DNA from: a virus
Virus record (IMG/VR): IMGVR_UViG_3300024306_000021
Coordinates: 1-64,000 of that record
DNA length: 64,000 nucleotides
Direction: 5' to 3' (one strand)
In this document: positions 1 through 8,305 of the stretch, in pieces
Layout of the letters: every line of letters begins with the position of its first letter
Numbering within the stretch: position 1 is the first letter of the stretch
Position numbers and translations under genes: made by a program
The notes under the pieces: generated by a model
Databases searched by the model: none
Seen by the model: only the letters and a program-made list of their open reading frames with translations
Told to the model about the DNA's origin: nothing

Positions 1-218
1 AATTGGATGAACTCGATGTCCCTATCATTGTGGAGCACATTGATCCACACCCTGAAATGAAAGATGTGGCGATGAGGGTAACCCAAAAACGATACGTCAT
101 ATTCATCTCCAGTAGCTAGACTTGGATCTTCCAAGGCTGCTGGATATTTATGAATACCTTCTTTGCGAAAAGTGACCCAAATCATTTTGTTAGGGCGGAC
201 GTCCTGCCGAATATTCAT
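1..218 (-). CDS. Conserved phage protein, C-terminus beyond window
   Basis: From an ATG at 218 the frame stays open to the window edge, giving about 72 residues with no stop, so the 3' end is missing. The start overlaps the stop of the gene upstream as ATGA, which shows translational coupling. The segment contains WVTFRKEGIHKYPAAL followed by GDEYDVSFLGYPHRHIFHF, a pattern I recall from small conserved T4-like cyanophage proteins of unknown function. No enzymatic motif is visible. Confidence 0.75.
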   Translation of the reverse strand, partial: MNIRQDVRPNKMIWVTFRKEGIHKYPAALEDPSLATGDEYDVSFLGYPHRHIFHFRVWINVLHNDRDIEFIQ

Positions 219-544
219 CCTCTTAATGCCTCCATCATGACGATCTTTCCTAGTTCTGTGCCTAGGTCGTCTTCTTCTTTGATAACGAACATCTTACAAC
301 CGCTACGATCCTTTAAACGATCATAGCTTCTAGTTTCAACTACATAACCGCCAGATGCCTTGTAGATTTGTAGTCGCATACCTTCTGATTGTAGTTTAGC
401 TTCTTCGACCATTCCGAGAGAAGCTATTGGTTGAGAACTTTCTTCGTCGAATAACCAAGATCGAAATTTTTGTTTAAAAGATCGTTTCATTACTTGCCTT
501 TGTGTTTTTGCTGTTGTTTCGACAGCATATTGTCCAGTTGCCAT
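215..544 (-). CDS. Conserved hypothetical phage protein, 109 aa
   Basis: This is an unrecognised protein with a basic N-terminal third (KRSFKQKFRSWLF around residues 20-32) and a mixed C-terminal half. No signal peptide or membrane segment is seen. Its ATG overlaps the stop of the 181-aa gene upstream (TAATG) and its stop overlaps the next start (ATGA). It is therefore a link in the chain of co-translated genes that runs down from the sliding clamp and dpdA. Function unknown. Confidence 0.75.
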   Translation of the reverse strand: MATGQYAVETTAKTQRQVMKRSFKQKFRSWLFDEESSQPIASLGMVEEAKLQSEGMRLQIYKASGGYVVETRSYDRLKDRSGCKMFVIKEEDDLGTELGKIVMMEALRG

Positions 545-1089
545 TACTTTATAATCTCATCTTTACCATATTCGGTCCAACTAGTGAAGCGATCTCTTCC
601 CAGTAGGTCATGGAGGTTATGGCACCACACTCCGTGATTAGTAGCATTAAAATCTCTATCGTCGATTTTAATTGTGGCATTATAGCCTAATTGTTGTAGA
701 TAGGGGATCTTTACAGATATCTGCGGAATGAAATTTGTATATTCGCAACACGCAGATTCAAGAAGACCTTCTACGCAACTAACATCAAGATCTAAAGTAC
801 ATAGGTATTGATGTCCGTCTCTAAGACCACTTCGTAACATTGTTTGGATCATATCTTCCCATGGACGCCATCCGTCACCGTCGTTGACTTGTAGCTTAGG
901 AAAACTTTGATTAGCGCCAAAATAGATATGTTCACAGCCATATGCTACTGCTGCCGCATGAATTTTGCTAGTAGGCTGTACTCCTACAACGAATAAAGTC
1001 TTTAATCCAAAGGCAGGAGTTTTTTCTACTTCAATACCTGTGAAAAATACAGCGTCGTCTGCTTGTCCAGATGAATAATCTCTTTTCAT
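544..1089 (-). CDS. Conserved hypothetical phage protein, 181 aa
   Basis: This soluble protein is unrecognised at the level of function. Visible segments are VFFTGIEVEKTPAFG near residue 14, a TLFVVGV strand, CEHIYFGANQSFPK near residue 52, and LCTLDLDVSC near residue 97. They suggest an alternating alpha/beta fold. It is not a radical SAM protein, since no CxxxCxxC is present. It lies three small genes downstream of dpdA, so a link to DNA modification is possible but unproven. A GGTG motif precedes the start. Confidence 0.75.
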   Translation of the reverse strand: MKRDYSSGQADDAVFFTGIEVEKTPAFGLKTLFVVGVQPTSKIHAAAVAYGCEHIYFGANQSFPKLQVNDGDGWRPWEDMIQTMLRSGLRDGHQYLCTLDLDVSCVEGLLESACCEYTNFIPQISVKIPYLQQLGYNATIKIDDRDFNATNHGVWCHNLHDLLGRDRFTSWTEYGKDEIIK

Positions 1090-1092
1090 ATT

Positions 1093-1323
1093 TCACCAAG
1101 TTGAAACGTCAGTGATATCGACGGTAGTGTCGTTATCTTTGTCGTTATCGTTGAACAGATTGAATTTAACTACGACAGTAGGACCGATACCGCTACTATG
1201 GCTTTCCTCTAAGGTAAACCATTCTACTTCTTTGAAGTGCGCGGCCATTTTAGATAGTTTTTCGACTTGAGTCCTATTGAGAGCAAATTGTGCCGGAGGA
1301 ATTGGTTTATCTTTCTTCGTCAT
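1093..1323 (-). CDS. Conserved hypothetical small protein, 76 aa
   Basis: An acidic protein with a polar, Asp-rich C-terminus (FNDNDKDNDTTVDI) after a predicted beta-strand (TVVVKFNLF). Its first codons overlap the end of the DUF465-like gene by 17 nt, and its stop lies 4 nt before the next start. No family is recognised. The tight spacing on both sides is the main reason to accept it. Confidence 0.65.
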   Translation of the reverse strand: MTKKDKPIPPAQFALNRTQVEKLSKMAAHFKEVEWFTLEESHSSGIGPTVVVKFNLFNDNDKDNDTTVDITDVSTW

Positions 1324-1522
1324 CCCAGTGTTCCAATGTATCGTGATCGTGTTCCCATTGCTTACGTTCTAGTTTAGCAATTTCGTCTCTAAAAAACAAC
1401 CTTTTCTTTTTCAAAGCAGCTAGTTCTTCATCTTTGAAATTACCATTTCGCTCCATTTTATCGATTTGGTTATCTAGGTGTTGATGTACTTCTTGTAAGT
1501 GCTTGATTCGATTCTCATACAT
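1307..1522 (-). CDS. DUF465/YdcH-like coiled-coil protein, 71 aa
   Basis: Almost entirely helical, with heptad-like spacing: an N-terminal HLQEVHQHLDNQIDKME helix, a short turn, then an ELAALKKKRLFFRDEIAKLE helix. This is the two-helix hairpin layout of the small YdcH/DUF465 family. The C-terminus is acidic and His-rich. It overlaps the dpdA stop by 8 nt and the next gene by 17 nt. The role of YdcH proteins in phages is unknown. Confidence 0.65.
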   Translation of the reverse strand: MYENRIKHLQEVHQHLDNQIDKMERNGNFKDEELAALKKKRLFFRDEIAKLERKQWEHDHDTLEHWDDEER

Positions 1523-3038
1523 GCTGAGCCTCCTGCTCGTGATAGAGTTCTTCTAATTCCAAAAGTGCTTCATCATTTGGATCCATGAAGTCTTCTACTG
1601 TTCCTGTTTTTTGATCTTCTTCAAACAGCGAATTGTATGTGTTCTTAGCAACACCACCTTTCAATCTCATACCCATCATGTCATTGAGCATAGGTCTTGC
1701 CTGTTCGATCATCTGCATCGGAGTTTCTGATTTGAATAACTCTTCGACAAATCTATCAAAATACAGGATATTGCGAGGAACCCAATCAGAGTATTCATCG
1801 CTCATATCGTTTTCTTTGACCTTACGCCATAGTTTCCAATCAGGCTGTATCTTCTTAGTTTCGATATCCATGAGATTGTTAGCACGTTGTACAGCAACGA
1901 TATGGCAATATGTGTTATGTGCCATCATAAGCGCATAACCAAAGCTGTCCCAGCTTGTCTTGCCTTCTTTGCCGACTTTGTTTAACATACCTGGTTTGTA
2001 CCAGCAGATGTCTCCGATTGACAGCCTGCGTCCTATTTCTGATTCGAAGGGGAACGGGACATGAAAAGCCTGGCTAAGGGCTTTGTTGTCTGGGGCTTTG
2101 TCCATGATAACTGACCAGCGTTTGTTTGTGTGCTGTGCGTTTGTGTAGACGAGCCCGTGTGCTGTTGCGATAAACGGTGATGCGCAATCAAAAGATATGG
2201 TAAAGTTTTCATTTACGTTCTTCCTAATCTGTCTTTGAATAGAAGTCAAATAGCAAGACCAATCTAATTGGGCTGTACCCAAGAAGTGCATCCAATTACG
2301 ATCGTCTAACAGCTTTTCATCTCGCAATATGATAAGACGTTTAAGTGCGATTTCCATGTCGCACATGTTCTTACCACCCATCGCCCAACCTTCGGTAGGA
2401 AGATGTTTGACAGCCTGATACCAAGCATCGGCTGTTTCCCAGTCGCTGCCTTGTAACACGTTTAGAAACTTAGTTTGTCCTAGTCGATTACGGATAAAGT
2501 AATCGTTATTATGTAGAGTTTTATCTAAACAGTCTTGGAAGCTCTTAAGACCTGTCTTTGGACTGTGTATATGATCACAAGCCCATGTCGGAACGTCTAG
2601 CAACATAGACCAATCAGCAGTTAGCTCTAGCCAATTAAGGATCTTATCACGAACATCATTAGCAGCCTTGCCTTCAAAGTTCTGCCAGTCAAACTTAAGA
2701 ACACCTTTACCAATCTGATATCCACCGGAATCTCCAACGATAACAGTGTTAGCACGATCGCGATCTTGGATCATCGCATCCATGGTCATAGTCTTGTTAA
2801 GATCTAGTGTAGCATGTCCTGCGGAATAAAGACCATACTTGTAAGTAAAGTACCCTTGTTCAGGATTAAGAAAGTTCATACCTTCGATACCACGATCGAA
2901 ACCTTGTGGAATACGATCGTCGGGAACGAATTGTTCGAAACGTTGTTTACTGATATACGTGCTAAAGAAACAGCTGATAGCTGGCAGATATACTGCGTAA
3001 TCTTTTTGTAAAGGTGTTAAGTTGACTGGTGGGTTCAT
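1515..3038 (-). CDS. dpdA: DpdA-like DNA tRNA-guanine transglycosylase homologue
   Basis: Archaeal and bacterial TGTs exchange guanine for a 7-deazaguanine in tRNA, while DpdA members act on DNA. TGT signatures in order (507-aa numbering) are GDSGGYQIGKG at about 102-112 (TGT SDSGGFQ), NVLQG at about 193-197 (IVQGG), WAMGGKN at about 218-224 (IGGL), and SFDCASPF near 282-289. In the last, D284 aligns with the nucleophilic Asp of FDCVMPTR. About 500 aa fits DpdA better than bacterial TGT (about 375 aa). I chose the ATG at 3038, 2 nt after the upstream stop; an in-frame ATG at 3071 is the alternative. It follows the sliding clamp operon, and a queD gene lies at 45 kb. Confidence 0.85.
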   Translation of the reverse strand: MNPPVNLTPLQKDYAVYLPAISCFFSTYISKQRFEQFVPDDRIPQGFDRGIEGMNFLNPEQGYFTYKYGLYSAGHATLDLNKTMTMDAMIQDRDRANTVIVGDSGGYQIGKGVLKFDWQNFEGKAANDVRDKILNWLELTADWSMLLDVPTWACDHIHSPKTGLKSFQDCLDKTLHNNDYFIRNRLGQTKFLNVLQGSDWETADAWYQAVKHLPTEGWAMGGKNMCDMEIALKRLIILRDEKLLDDRNWMHFLGTAQLDWSCYLTSIQRQIRKNVNENFTISFDCASPFIATAHGLVYTNAQHTNKRWSVIMDKAPDNKALSQAFHVPFPFESEIGRRLSIGDICWYKPGMLNKVGKEGKTSWDSFGYALMMAHNTYCHIVAVQRANNLMDIETKKIQPDWKLWRKVKENDMSDEYSDWVPRNILYFDRFVEELFKSETPMQMIEQARPMLNDMMGMRLKGGVAKNTYNSLFEEDQKTGTVEDFMDPNDEALLELEELYHEQEAQHV

Positions 3039-3039
3039 A

Positions 3040-3435
3040 TTAAGGGCTTGCCTGTTCCATAACTTCGCCATGATCGTGATATGTATCTTTGGCTAGTTTT
3101 GCTGTTATTGTTAATTGTTGTTTGGCTTTTTCTACATTCTCCATAGCTATTTTAACAGCTTGATTAGTAGAAGCCAACCGTTCATATTCTTGTTCTTCGT
3201 TGCGTCTCTGACGTGCCCAATCCAGCAATGCTTCTGCTTCTGAAGAAAGATTCACGCTGGCATAGCTCATACCCATTTCTTTCCATGAATTTCCGTCATA
3301 GACTTCTACGGCCGAATTATTCGGATTGTATCTTAGAGAACCAGCAGACAAACTGCCTGGACTGATATATGTGCTCATAGGAGAACCGCCTTGTACATTT
3401 AAGTAACGGCTGTTGGTAGTAATATTTTTAATCAT
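3040..3435 (-). CDS. Conserved phage protein with helical C-terminus, 131 aa
   Basis: The N-terminal half (STYISPGSLSAGSLRYNPNNSAVEVYDGNSWKE, in pieces) looks like the short beta-module found in phage virion and fibre proteins. The C-terminal half is a long charged helix starting LLDWARQRRNEEQEYERL and containing NQAVKIAMENV. I take the ATG at 3435 because AAAGGTGA precedes it by about 6 nt; the reading frame extends 30 nt further without support. It overlaps the small membrane gene upstream by 8 nt. Function unknown, possibly virion. Confidence 0.75.
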   Translation of the reverse strand: MIKNITTNSRYLNVQGGSPMSTYISPGSLSAGSLRYNPNNSAVEVYDGNSWKEMGMSYASVNLSSEAEALLDWARQRRNEEQEYERLASTNQAVKIAMENVEKAKQQLTITAKLAKDTYHDHGEVMEQASP

Positions 3436-3526
3436 CGCAATCACCTTTAGTTGCCTTAATAGCAAAAGCGATCATGCCAACCACGACCACTAATGCTACA
3501 AGACTGAAAATTAAATCAAGATCCAT
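3428..3526 (-). CDS. Small single-pass membrane peptide, 32 aa
   Basis: A 32-codon gene starting 5 nt after the clamp stop. The sequence is MDLDLIFSLVALVVVVGMIA followed by a short charged tail ending GDCDD, so residues about 5-23 form one transmembrane helix. It overlaps the next gene by 8 nt (ATGATTAA), which supports expression. The ribosome-binding site is weak (AGGCG about 9 nt upstream), so expression may depend on coupling to the clamp gene. Function unknown. Confidence 0.55.
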   Translation of the reverse strand: MDLDLIFSLVALVVVVGMIAFAIKATKGDCDD

Positions 3527-3530
3527 GATA

Positions 3531-4268
3531 TCAAGACGCCTGTGCTGGAATGATATACCTGTAAGTAGTCAACCCGCTGTCTAGTGTGATTTCGATAGCA
3601 CCTTCGTTGGAAAGTTTCATCTTGGTATTATTAACATCAGCAATCTTCAAGATGCTTAGTACTGGCAACACTGGCCAAGTCCAACCCTTGTTCAACGTAC
3701 CTACGACATCGGTAGCAAAAACAAATTCACCACCGTGTGTGCTAGCATCACCGAAGATAAACTTTAGATTGTTGTTTTCTGTCTTGGCCAAGAATGTTGG
3801 ATGTTCGCTATGAGCACCTGCTTGGAAATTGAAACGAGCCACTGCTGCCACACTGGGTTCTAATTCTACGTGCCAAGCAACGCCACGGAACTTAACATTC
3901 TTTAGCTTTTCGTTTACAGCTTCCATGCTCATAAAACGATAGTCGTTCTTGAAGTCGCCATCTTTATTTTCAAAGTGGATGCCTACTGGCAGGGTCTCGC
4001 CGTTGCGTTCTGCTTTGAAAATATTGATCTTAGCATCTTCTTTGTATTCTGATCCATCTAGCAGATACTTCAACTTTTGTAGTTGAGGCATACCAAAAGT
4101 ACCAATCATATCAGGATATGGATTGTGTGTATTGGCATCCATGATCACTGAACGATCTTCTGCCATAGAAAAGAAAGTTGTGCTTTCTTCTGTGCCCGTA
4201 ACCTTAACAGTAGTTAGGAATCCTAGGTTCTGTGTATGGCTTACGATGTCTTGTAAAATGTCCTTCAT
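3531..4268 (-). CDS. 45: Sliding clamp (T4 gp45 homologue)
   Basis: The 245-aa length matches T4 gp45 (228 aa), the trimeric ring that tethers gp43 polymerase and in T4 also activates late transcription. The sequence gives the expected repeated beta-alpha-beta clamp modules: the SMAEDRSVIMDANTHNPYPD segment near residue 31, a central acidic turn, and DVVGTLNKGW near 187. It lies directly downstream of the polymerase gene and has its own near-consensus early promoter. The start follows CATGGAGAACTCTA. The NNTAAATA late promoters elsewhere fit a gp45-dependent late system (family knowledge). Confidence 0.9.
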   Translation of the reverse strand: MKDILQDIVSHTQNLGFLTTVKVTGTEESTTFFSMAEDRSVIMDANTHNPYPDMIGTFGMPQLQKLKYLLDGSEYKEDAKINIFKAERNGETLPVGIHFENKDGDFKNDYRFMSMEAVNEKLKNVKFRGVAWHVELEPSVAAVARFNFQAGAHSEHPTFLAKTENNNLKFIFGDASTHGGEFVFATDVVGTLNKGWTWPVLPVLSILKIADVNNTKMKLSNEGAIEITLDSGLTTYRYIIPAQAS

Positions 4269-4291
4269 TAGAGTTCTCCATGTATAAGTTA

Positions 4292-4320
4292 ATTTTATTT
4301 AGATCGTGAGTAAATGTCAA
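4292..4320 (-). promoter_or_regulatory. Early sigma70-type promoter of the clamp/dpdA operon
   Basis: Reading the minus strand, TTGACA (4315-4320) is followed after 17 nt by TAAAAT (4292-4297), 24 nt before the clamp ATG. The -35 is consensus and the -10 matches 5 of 6 positions. It sits in the short gap after the polymerase stop. Confidence 0.75.
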
Positions 4321-4327
4321 GTGAAAT

Positions 4328-7000
4328 TTATTCAAAATCAAAAAGCGAGTTAAAGGTGTTATCGCTTCTAGTCTGACTGATGTCCCACTCTAGCACACCG
4401 ATCAAATTTTCTAGTTTTTCATCTATGACGGCATTTTCCATCTCACCGTCATTGAATGGTAATTCTTTGAACCACGATGGTAGTCTAAGTTCGTCTACCG
4501 GATAAGCTACAGAAGTATATCCCATGGGATTTTCTTTTAACTTACACACAATAACTTTGGCACCATCGGTGATATTCATAGAATACTTGTCACCATACAT
4601 GCGTTTGAGAGTATTCCAATTGATACTGGCTCGCACATGTCCTGGCATATTAGCTTTGCCTGCTTTCTTTTCTTTGGCTTGATATTCTGTTATGTTATTG
4701 GCTCGCTTGGGCGATCCTTTCTCCCAACCAGGTCTTAATTTAAACTCAGTCCTAAACTCCGTGATAAAGTTTAGGATTTCATCTCTGTCAGTACCTTTAA
4801 GAACTTTTTCTAATACTTCGCTTAGAAAGTTCTGAATGATTACAGGAGTATCTGAACGCTTAAGATCCAGCCCCATAGCTTTGATCTTGCCAGGCTTGCC
4901 GTCAACATCAGATCGTTTGCCTTCCTTGTCGTAATAAAGAACAGCATAACGTTTCTTGGTAATAAACAATCCTTTTGATGCTACGATTTCACGACCAGCA
5001 CGTATGACTTCGCCGCGTGTCTTTGGACAATGGAATTTTTCGTTCATCATCTTAGCAAAGCTAAGATTAGTTTCTTCTGCTATCTGATCATATAGCTGTA
5101 TTACAGTTTCTTTAGTCCAAGGAATCTGACCAGATTCGATTTCTTTCTTGAGAACATTGTATGCGGAAAAATAACAAGAGTCGGTGTCGCCGTAGATGAT
5201 AGCTTTGCCCTTGTAGTCATATTCACCTGTAATAATTTCGTTGATCTTACTAGCCATATGTTTCACGATAGTACGACCACTGAGTGTAGTAGATTGTCCT
5301 ATGCGCGGATCAAAGAATCTACAGCCAACGTTAAGAATAGCACCATACAAACTATTCAAGTTAATCTTCTTGACCAGCTGTCGTTTGTCCCAGTATTCTT
5401 CTTCAATCTTATTACCTGCGGCAATACTTTCTTTTAATTTGGCCTGTAGTTCTTTACGTTCAGCATACCAGCGTTTTAGCAGACCTGGTATTACACCTTC
5501 TTTTTCATATGTAAAGATAGTACCATTAGCTGACAACATCCACGGTTGGTTGCTATCAAATATGAGATCATTAATTTGGGCTCCTGAGAGCGTGTCACTG
5601 CCGCCCTTTTCCCAGTCGATAGTGATTTCTTTAGCGACATTTCGATCCATTACAAATTCGTATTCTAATGTTCCGAAAAGTCCTTCCCAAGCTGCGGCAA
5701 ATGACTTACCGTGACGTACCATCTGCTCGTCAATATAGGCTTTGGTATAATCTGGACGCAACTGTCCTATCACTGTTTCTGGACCCATGTTTAGAGCACG
5801 AATAGCAGACGGATACAGTGAGTTAATGTCAACTGATCCAATCCATTCTGCTATACCCTTCTTTGGATATGCTACATACGCACCAGCAGCCTGTGTATCG
5901 CCGTGTGAATCTCTATTGGCTCTGTTGGGCACGATCATGCCTCTGCGGTGTGCTTCGTTAATAATAGCCTGTTCAGTAACAGCTACAGCACCCATAGTGG
6001 TCTGTAGCAACACAGTATTTTCATGTGCGATCTGATTGGCTAGATCGATAAATTTTAGTTTTTTATCAAGTTTATCTAACAACGCACAGTCTTGTCTATT
6101 GTATTCGATAAACTTACGGAAGTCGTTGTTATACAATTGATCTAGTGTGCCTTCATAGACAGTTTTGTTTTCTCCGATTTCCATCTCACCGATAGCATCT
6201 AATCTATAGGTGTGGCGTTCTTCGTAGGTATATTTTCTATAAAGTTCTAGACTGTCTAGATGTACACGACCGATGAAGTCGTATGTAACTGCGGTCTTAC
6301 CAAACTTTTCATATTCGCGCTTTTTGGGAAACTGATCCCAAAGGCAGAATCTGCGAGTATCTTCTTTGCTTAATGCTTTGGTAACACGATTAACAGTATA
6401 GGGAATATCATATCCTTCGCTGTTCCAACCACTGATAACGTCTGCGTCTTCAATAAGAGTTAGAAAGTTGTCTAACATCTCCGCTTCAGTTTCGAAGAGA
6501 TATGTATTAGGGAATTCTTTAACAGCTTCTGTAGCTTCGGCCATAGACATCGTTTTTGGAGGCACAGCCAAACAGACTAGTGTATCTAACCATTGTAGAT
6601 GTATAGCGATAGAAGTGATAGGCATGAAAGCATCTTCAGGCGATGCGTAACCGCGTTCAGGATCGAAATCGACTTCGATGTCGAAAAATGCTACATTCAA
6701 TTTTGGAGCATCTTGTCCTAGATAATTTTCTTCTAGGCATCGGAATATAGGATTGATGTCGGATTCAAATAGCCGTTGGCTACCGTGTATCTTTATTTCT
6801 TTGTGGAATTCTTTGAGGTTCTTACAAGTAACTCTGTTTAGTGTGTCACCGTACACACTGGTATACTTGCCTCTAGTATCTGGATAATAGAAAATATATC
6901 TAGCAGGAAATTCTTTATATTGTCTGCGACCTTCTTTATCTCGTTCTACGATACTTACAAGATCAGAATCTCTGCTGTACAAAGCGTCAACGTAACTCAT
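4328..7000 (-). CDS. 43: Family B DNA polymerase (T4 gp43 homologue)
   Basis: Replicative polymerase with 3'-5' exonuclease. Exo I is FFDIEVDF (near residue 105), Exo II is ISGWNSEGYDIPY and Exo III is YNRQDCALLDK. Polymerase motif A is DINSLYPS, motif B is KKINLNSLYG and motif C is YGDTDSCYF. The C-terminus ends FNSLFDFE, which resembles the clamp-binding tail of T4 gp43. At 890 aa it is close to T4 (898). I chose the ATG at 7000, which has GGAGAATTG in front of it, over an unsupported upstream ATG at 7030. Clamp and clamp loader genes are also in the window. Confidence 0.97.
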   Translation of the reverse strand: MSYVDALYSRDSDLVSIVERDKEGRRQYKEFPARYIFYYPDTRGKYTSVYGDTLNRVTCKNLKEFHKEIKIHGSQRLFESDINPIFRCLEENYLGQDAPKLNVAFFDIEVDFDPERGYASPEDAFMPITSIAIHLQWLDTLVCLAVPPKTMSMAEATEAVKEFPNTYLFETEAEMLDNFLTLIEDADVISGWNSEGYDIPYTVNRVTKALSKEDTRRFCLWDQFPKKREYEKFGKTAVTYDFIGRVHLDSLELYRKYTYEERHTYRLDAIGEMEIGENKTVYEGTLDQLYNNDFRKFIEYNRQDCALLDKLDKKLKFIDLANQIAHENTVLLQTTMGAVAVTEQAIINEAHRRGMIVPNRANRDSHGDTQAAGAYVAYPKKGIAEWIGSVDINSLYPSAIRALNMGPETVIGQLRPDYTKAYIDEQMVRHGKSFAAAWEGLFGTLEYEFVMDRNVAKEITIDWEKGGSDTLSGAQINDLIFDSNQPWMLSANGTIFTYEKEGVIPGLLKRWYAERKELQAKLKESIAAGNKIEEEYWDKRQLVKKINLNSLYGAILNVGCRFFDPRIGQSTTLSGRTIVKHMASKINEIITGEYDYKGKAIIYGDTDSCYFSAYNVLKKEIESGQIPWTKETVIQLYDQIAEETNLSFAKMMNEKFHCPKTRGEVIRAGREIVASKGLFITKKRYAVLYYDKEGKRSDVDGKPGKIKAMGLDLKRSDTPVIIQNFLSEVLEKVLKGTDRDEILNFITEFRTEFKLRPGWEKGSPKRANNITEYQAKEKKAGKANMPGHVRASINWNTLKRMYGDKYSMNITDGAKVIVCKLKENPMGYTSVAYPVDELRLPSWFKELPFNDGEMENAVIDEKLENLIGVLEWDISQTRSDNTFNSLFDFE

Positions 7001-7072
7001 CAATTCTCCTATGCCATTTAGGGCTGGCAAATACCAAACTGATCATTTATGGCTGATCAACCGTAATCTATA

Positions 7073-7363
7073 TTAATTAGTTAGCATTCTTATCAAGCCA
7101 ACAGTATCGATACTGGTCAGCAAGATATAGTTAGCCAACATGCCGAAACTTTTTCTAGTCCAAGCAGCCCAAGCATACAGAGCACAGCCAGTAATCCAAA
7201 CAGGGTAGAGAGCCAAAAGAGGCGGGTTTGGTACAGTGACTGCCATCGTGATACTACAAAATATGCTGATAGCCCAAGCAAACAACTCCACCACAAAGCG
7301 GACAGGATGACTAGACCAGTCATCCCTAATCCAATCGAATGTGGGTTTTAATAGATCTATCAT
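7073..7363 (-). CDS. Small polytopic membrane protein, 96 aa
   Basis: Three hydrophobic stretches (about residues 22-42, 47-66 and 70-90) separated by short loops suggest an inner-membrane protein. Visible features are PPLLALYPVWITGCALYAWA and FGMLANYILL. Near-identical patterns occur in T4-like cyanophages as far as I recall. The layout resembles a reduced PnuC-type transporter, but no substrate can be assigned. Its ATG overlaps the dsbA stop (ATGA). The 42-nt gap before the polymerase holds an inverted TGATCA repeat. Confidence 0.75.
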   Translation of the reverse strand: MIDLLKPTFDWIRDDWSSHPVRFVVELFAWAISIFCSITMAVTVPNPPLLALYPVWITGCALYAWAAWTRKSFGMLANYILLTSIDTVGLIRMLTN

Positions 7364-7620
7364 TCTGGTAAATGTTTAGTAACACCGAGGATGCCTTCGA
7401 TTTCTTCCCATTCAGATTCGTGGTCTTTCCAGTTACCCTTATGAGCGATACGTATAGCTTTGTTGATGATGCTGGGTTTTACTTGGAGTTCTTCTGCCAC
7501 AGCTTTGACAGTTTCTTTAAGACCTTCTTGTAGGTCTTCTACTTCTCTTAGAACATTAGAACCTTCTGCGATTAAACGTTCTAATTTTGCTTTTTCTTCG
7601 GGACCGTAAATTTTAGCCAT
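7360..7620 (-). CDS. dsbA: DsbA-like dsDNA-binding protein (T4 DsbA homologue)
   Basis: An 86-aa helical, charged protein with the order acidic helix, LKETVKAVAEELQVKPSIINKAIRIAHKGNW (split here as two helices), then an acidic tail. Length and pattern match T4 DsbA (89 aa), a double-stranded DNA-binding protein implicated in late transcription. It has a strong AGGAG site before the start and a candidate sigma70 promoter. The assignment rests on pattern memory, so it is moderate. Confidence 0.6.
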   Translation of the reverse strand: MAKIYGPEEKAKLERLIAEGSNVLREVEDLQEGLKETVKAVAEELQVKPSIINKAIRIAHKGNWKDHESEWEEIEGILGVTKHLPE

Positions 7621-7643
7621 TTATAATAACTCCTAATATAGCT

Positions 7644-7673
7644 ATTATATATGACTTGAGCCCCGAAGAGCAA
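7644..7673 (-). promoter_or_regulatory. Candidate sigma70 promoter upstream of dsbA
   Basis: On the minus strand a consensus TATAAT (7644-7649) lies 18 nt after TTGCTC (7668-7673). The -35 is a weak match. A short GCUC-UUCG-GGGC hairpin from the end of the endolysin gene overlaps the -35 region. Confidence 0.5.
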
Positions 7674-7679
7674 AAATTT

Positions 7680-8294
7680 TTATGCCAAAACGTGCATCGC
7701 GTGTTCGTAATGCTTTTTGCGATCTTCTAGACCAATAGTGCCGCCATTGATACGTTTGGTCATTGTTAGGATGTCGCCGGCATCTGCGTAGGCATTCAAC
7801 CCATTAGCAGCCCAGAACCAACCAGCTGATAGTACTGCGCCTGGGGATGTTTCTAATAGATCTGGTTCTGATAATAAATCAGCACCAAGAGCATCACCAC
7901 AGGCTCTGTAGTTGTTCTTGCCTGTGACTTGGATCAGTCCACGACCACGATAGCGGAAACCATCTCCGCTGGCTTCGTCACCGTTGCCCATTCTGTTAGC
8001 ATACACTCTGTTGGCAATCATTTCTGGTTTGCGAGCGTATTGACTTGCTATTTCTGAATCTGGAAAATACTTATGGAAAATCTTTTGTAAACCATCGGCT
8101 GAGTAATTTAGATTTTCTACCATAGCATTAAAGTTGCCACTTTCATGTGCGCATTGCGCTAAGAAAGCAGCTTGTCTTGAAGGTGTGTTAATTTCAAACA
8201 ATTCAAATGCTTCCATGAATCCATCATATAGTTCAGCTATTCTGTTAGGATTAGCATGTGGGAAAGCAGCTTGGATTTGTTCTAGACTAGCCAT
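7680..8294 (-). CDS. GH19 chitinase-like endolysin
   Basis: A 204-aa single-domain lysozyme-type glycoside hydrolase that cleaves peptidoglycan glycan strands. The catalytic-acid motif is AHESGNF with Glu51, followed by YRGRGLIQVTGKNNY (about 113-127), a hallmark of GH19 phage lysins, and AGWFWAANGLN near 157. There is no signal peptide, so release needs a holin; a holin gene lies at 19.6 kb with spanins at 20.1-20.8 kb. AAGGAAATAAAAG precedes the start. Confidence 0.9.
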   Translation of the reverse strand: MASLEQIQAAFPHANPNRIAELYDGFMEAFELFEINTPSRQAAFLAQCAHESGNFNAMVENLNYSADGLQKIFHKYFPDSEIASQYARKPEMIANRVYANRMGNGDEASGDGFRYRGRGLIQVTGKNNYRACGDALGADLLSEPDLLETSPGAVLSAGWFWAANGLNAYADAGDILTMTKRINGGTIGLEDRKKHYEHAMHVLA

Positions 8295-8305
8295 CTTTTA
8301 TTTCC

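Noticed and set aside
544-1089. QueE-like radical SAM assignment for the 181-aa protein near dpdA
   Set aside because: No CxxxCxxC cluster motif is present despite the tempting context.
7117-7323. A second minus-strand frame of 68 codons inside the 96-aa membrane gene
   Set aside because: It is hydrophobic only because it is frame-shifted through the membrane segments; the 96-aa frame has coupled junctions on its upstream side.
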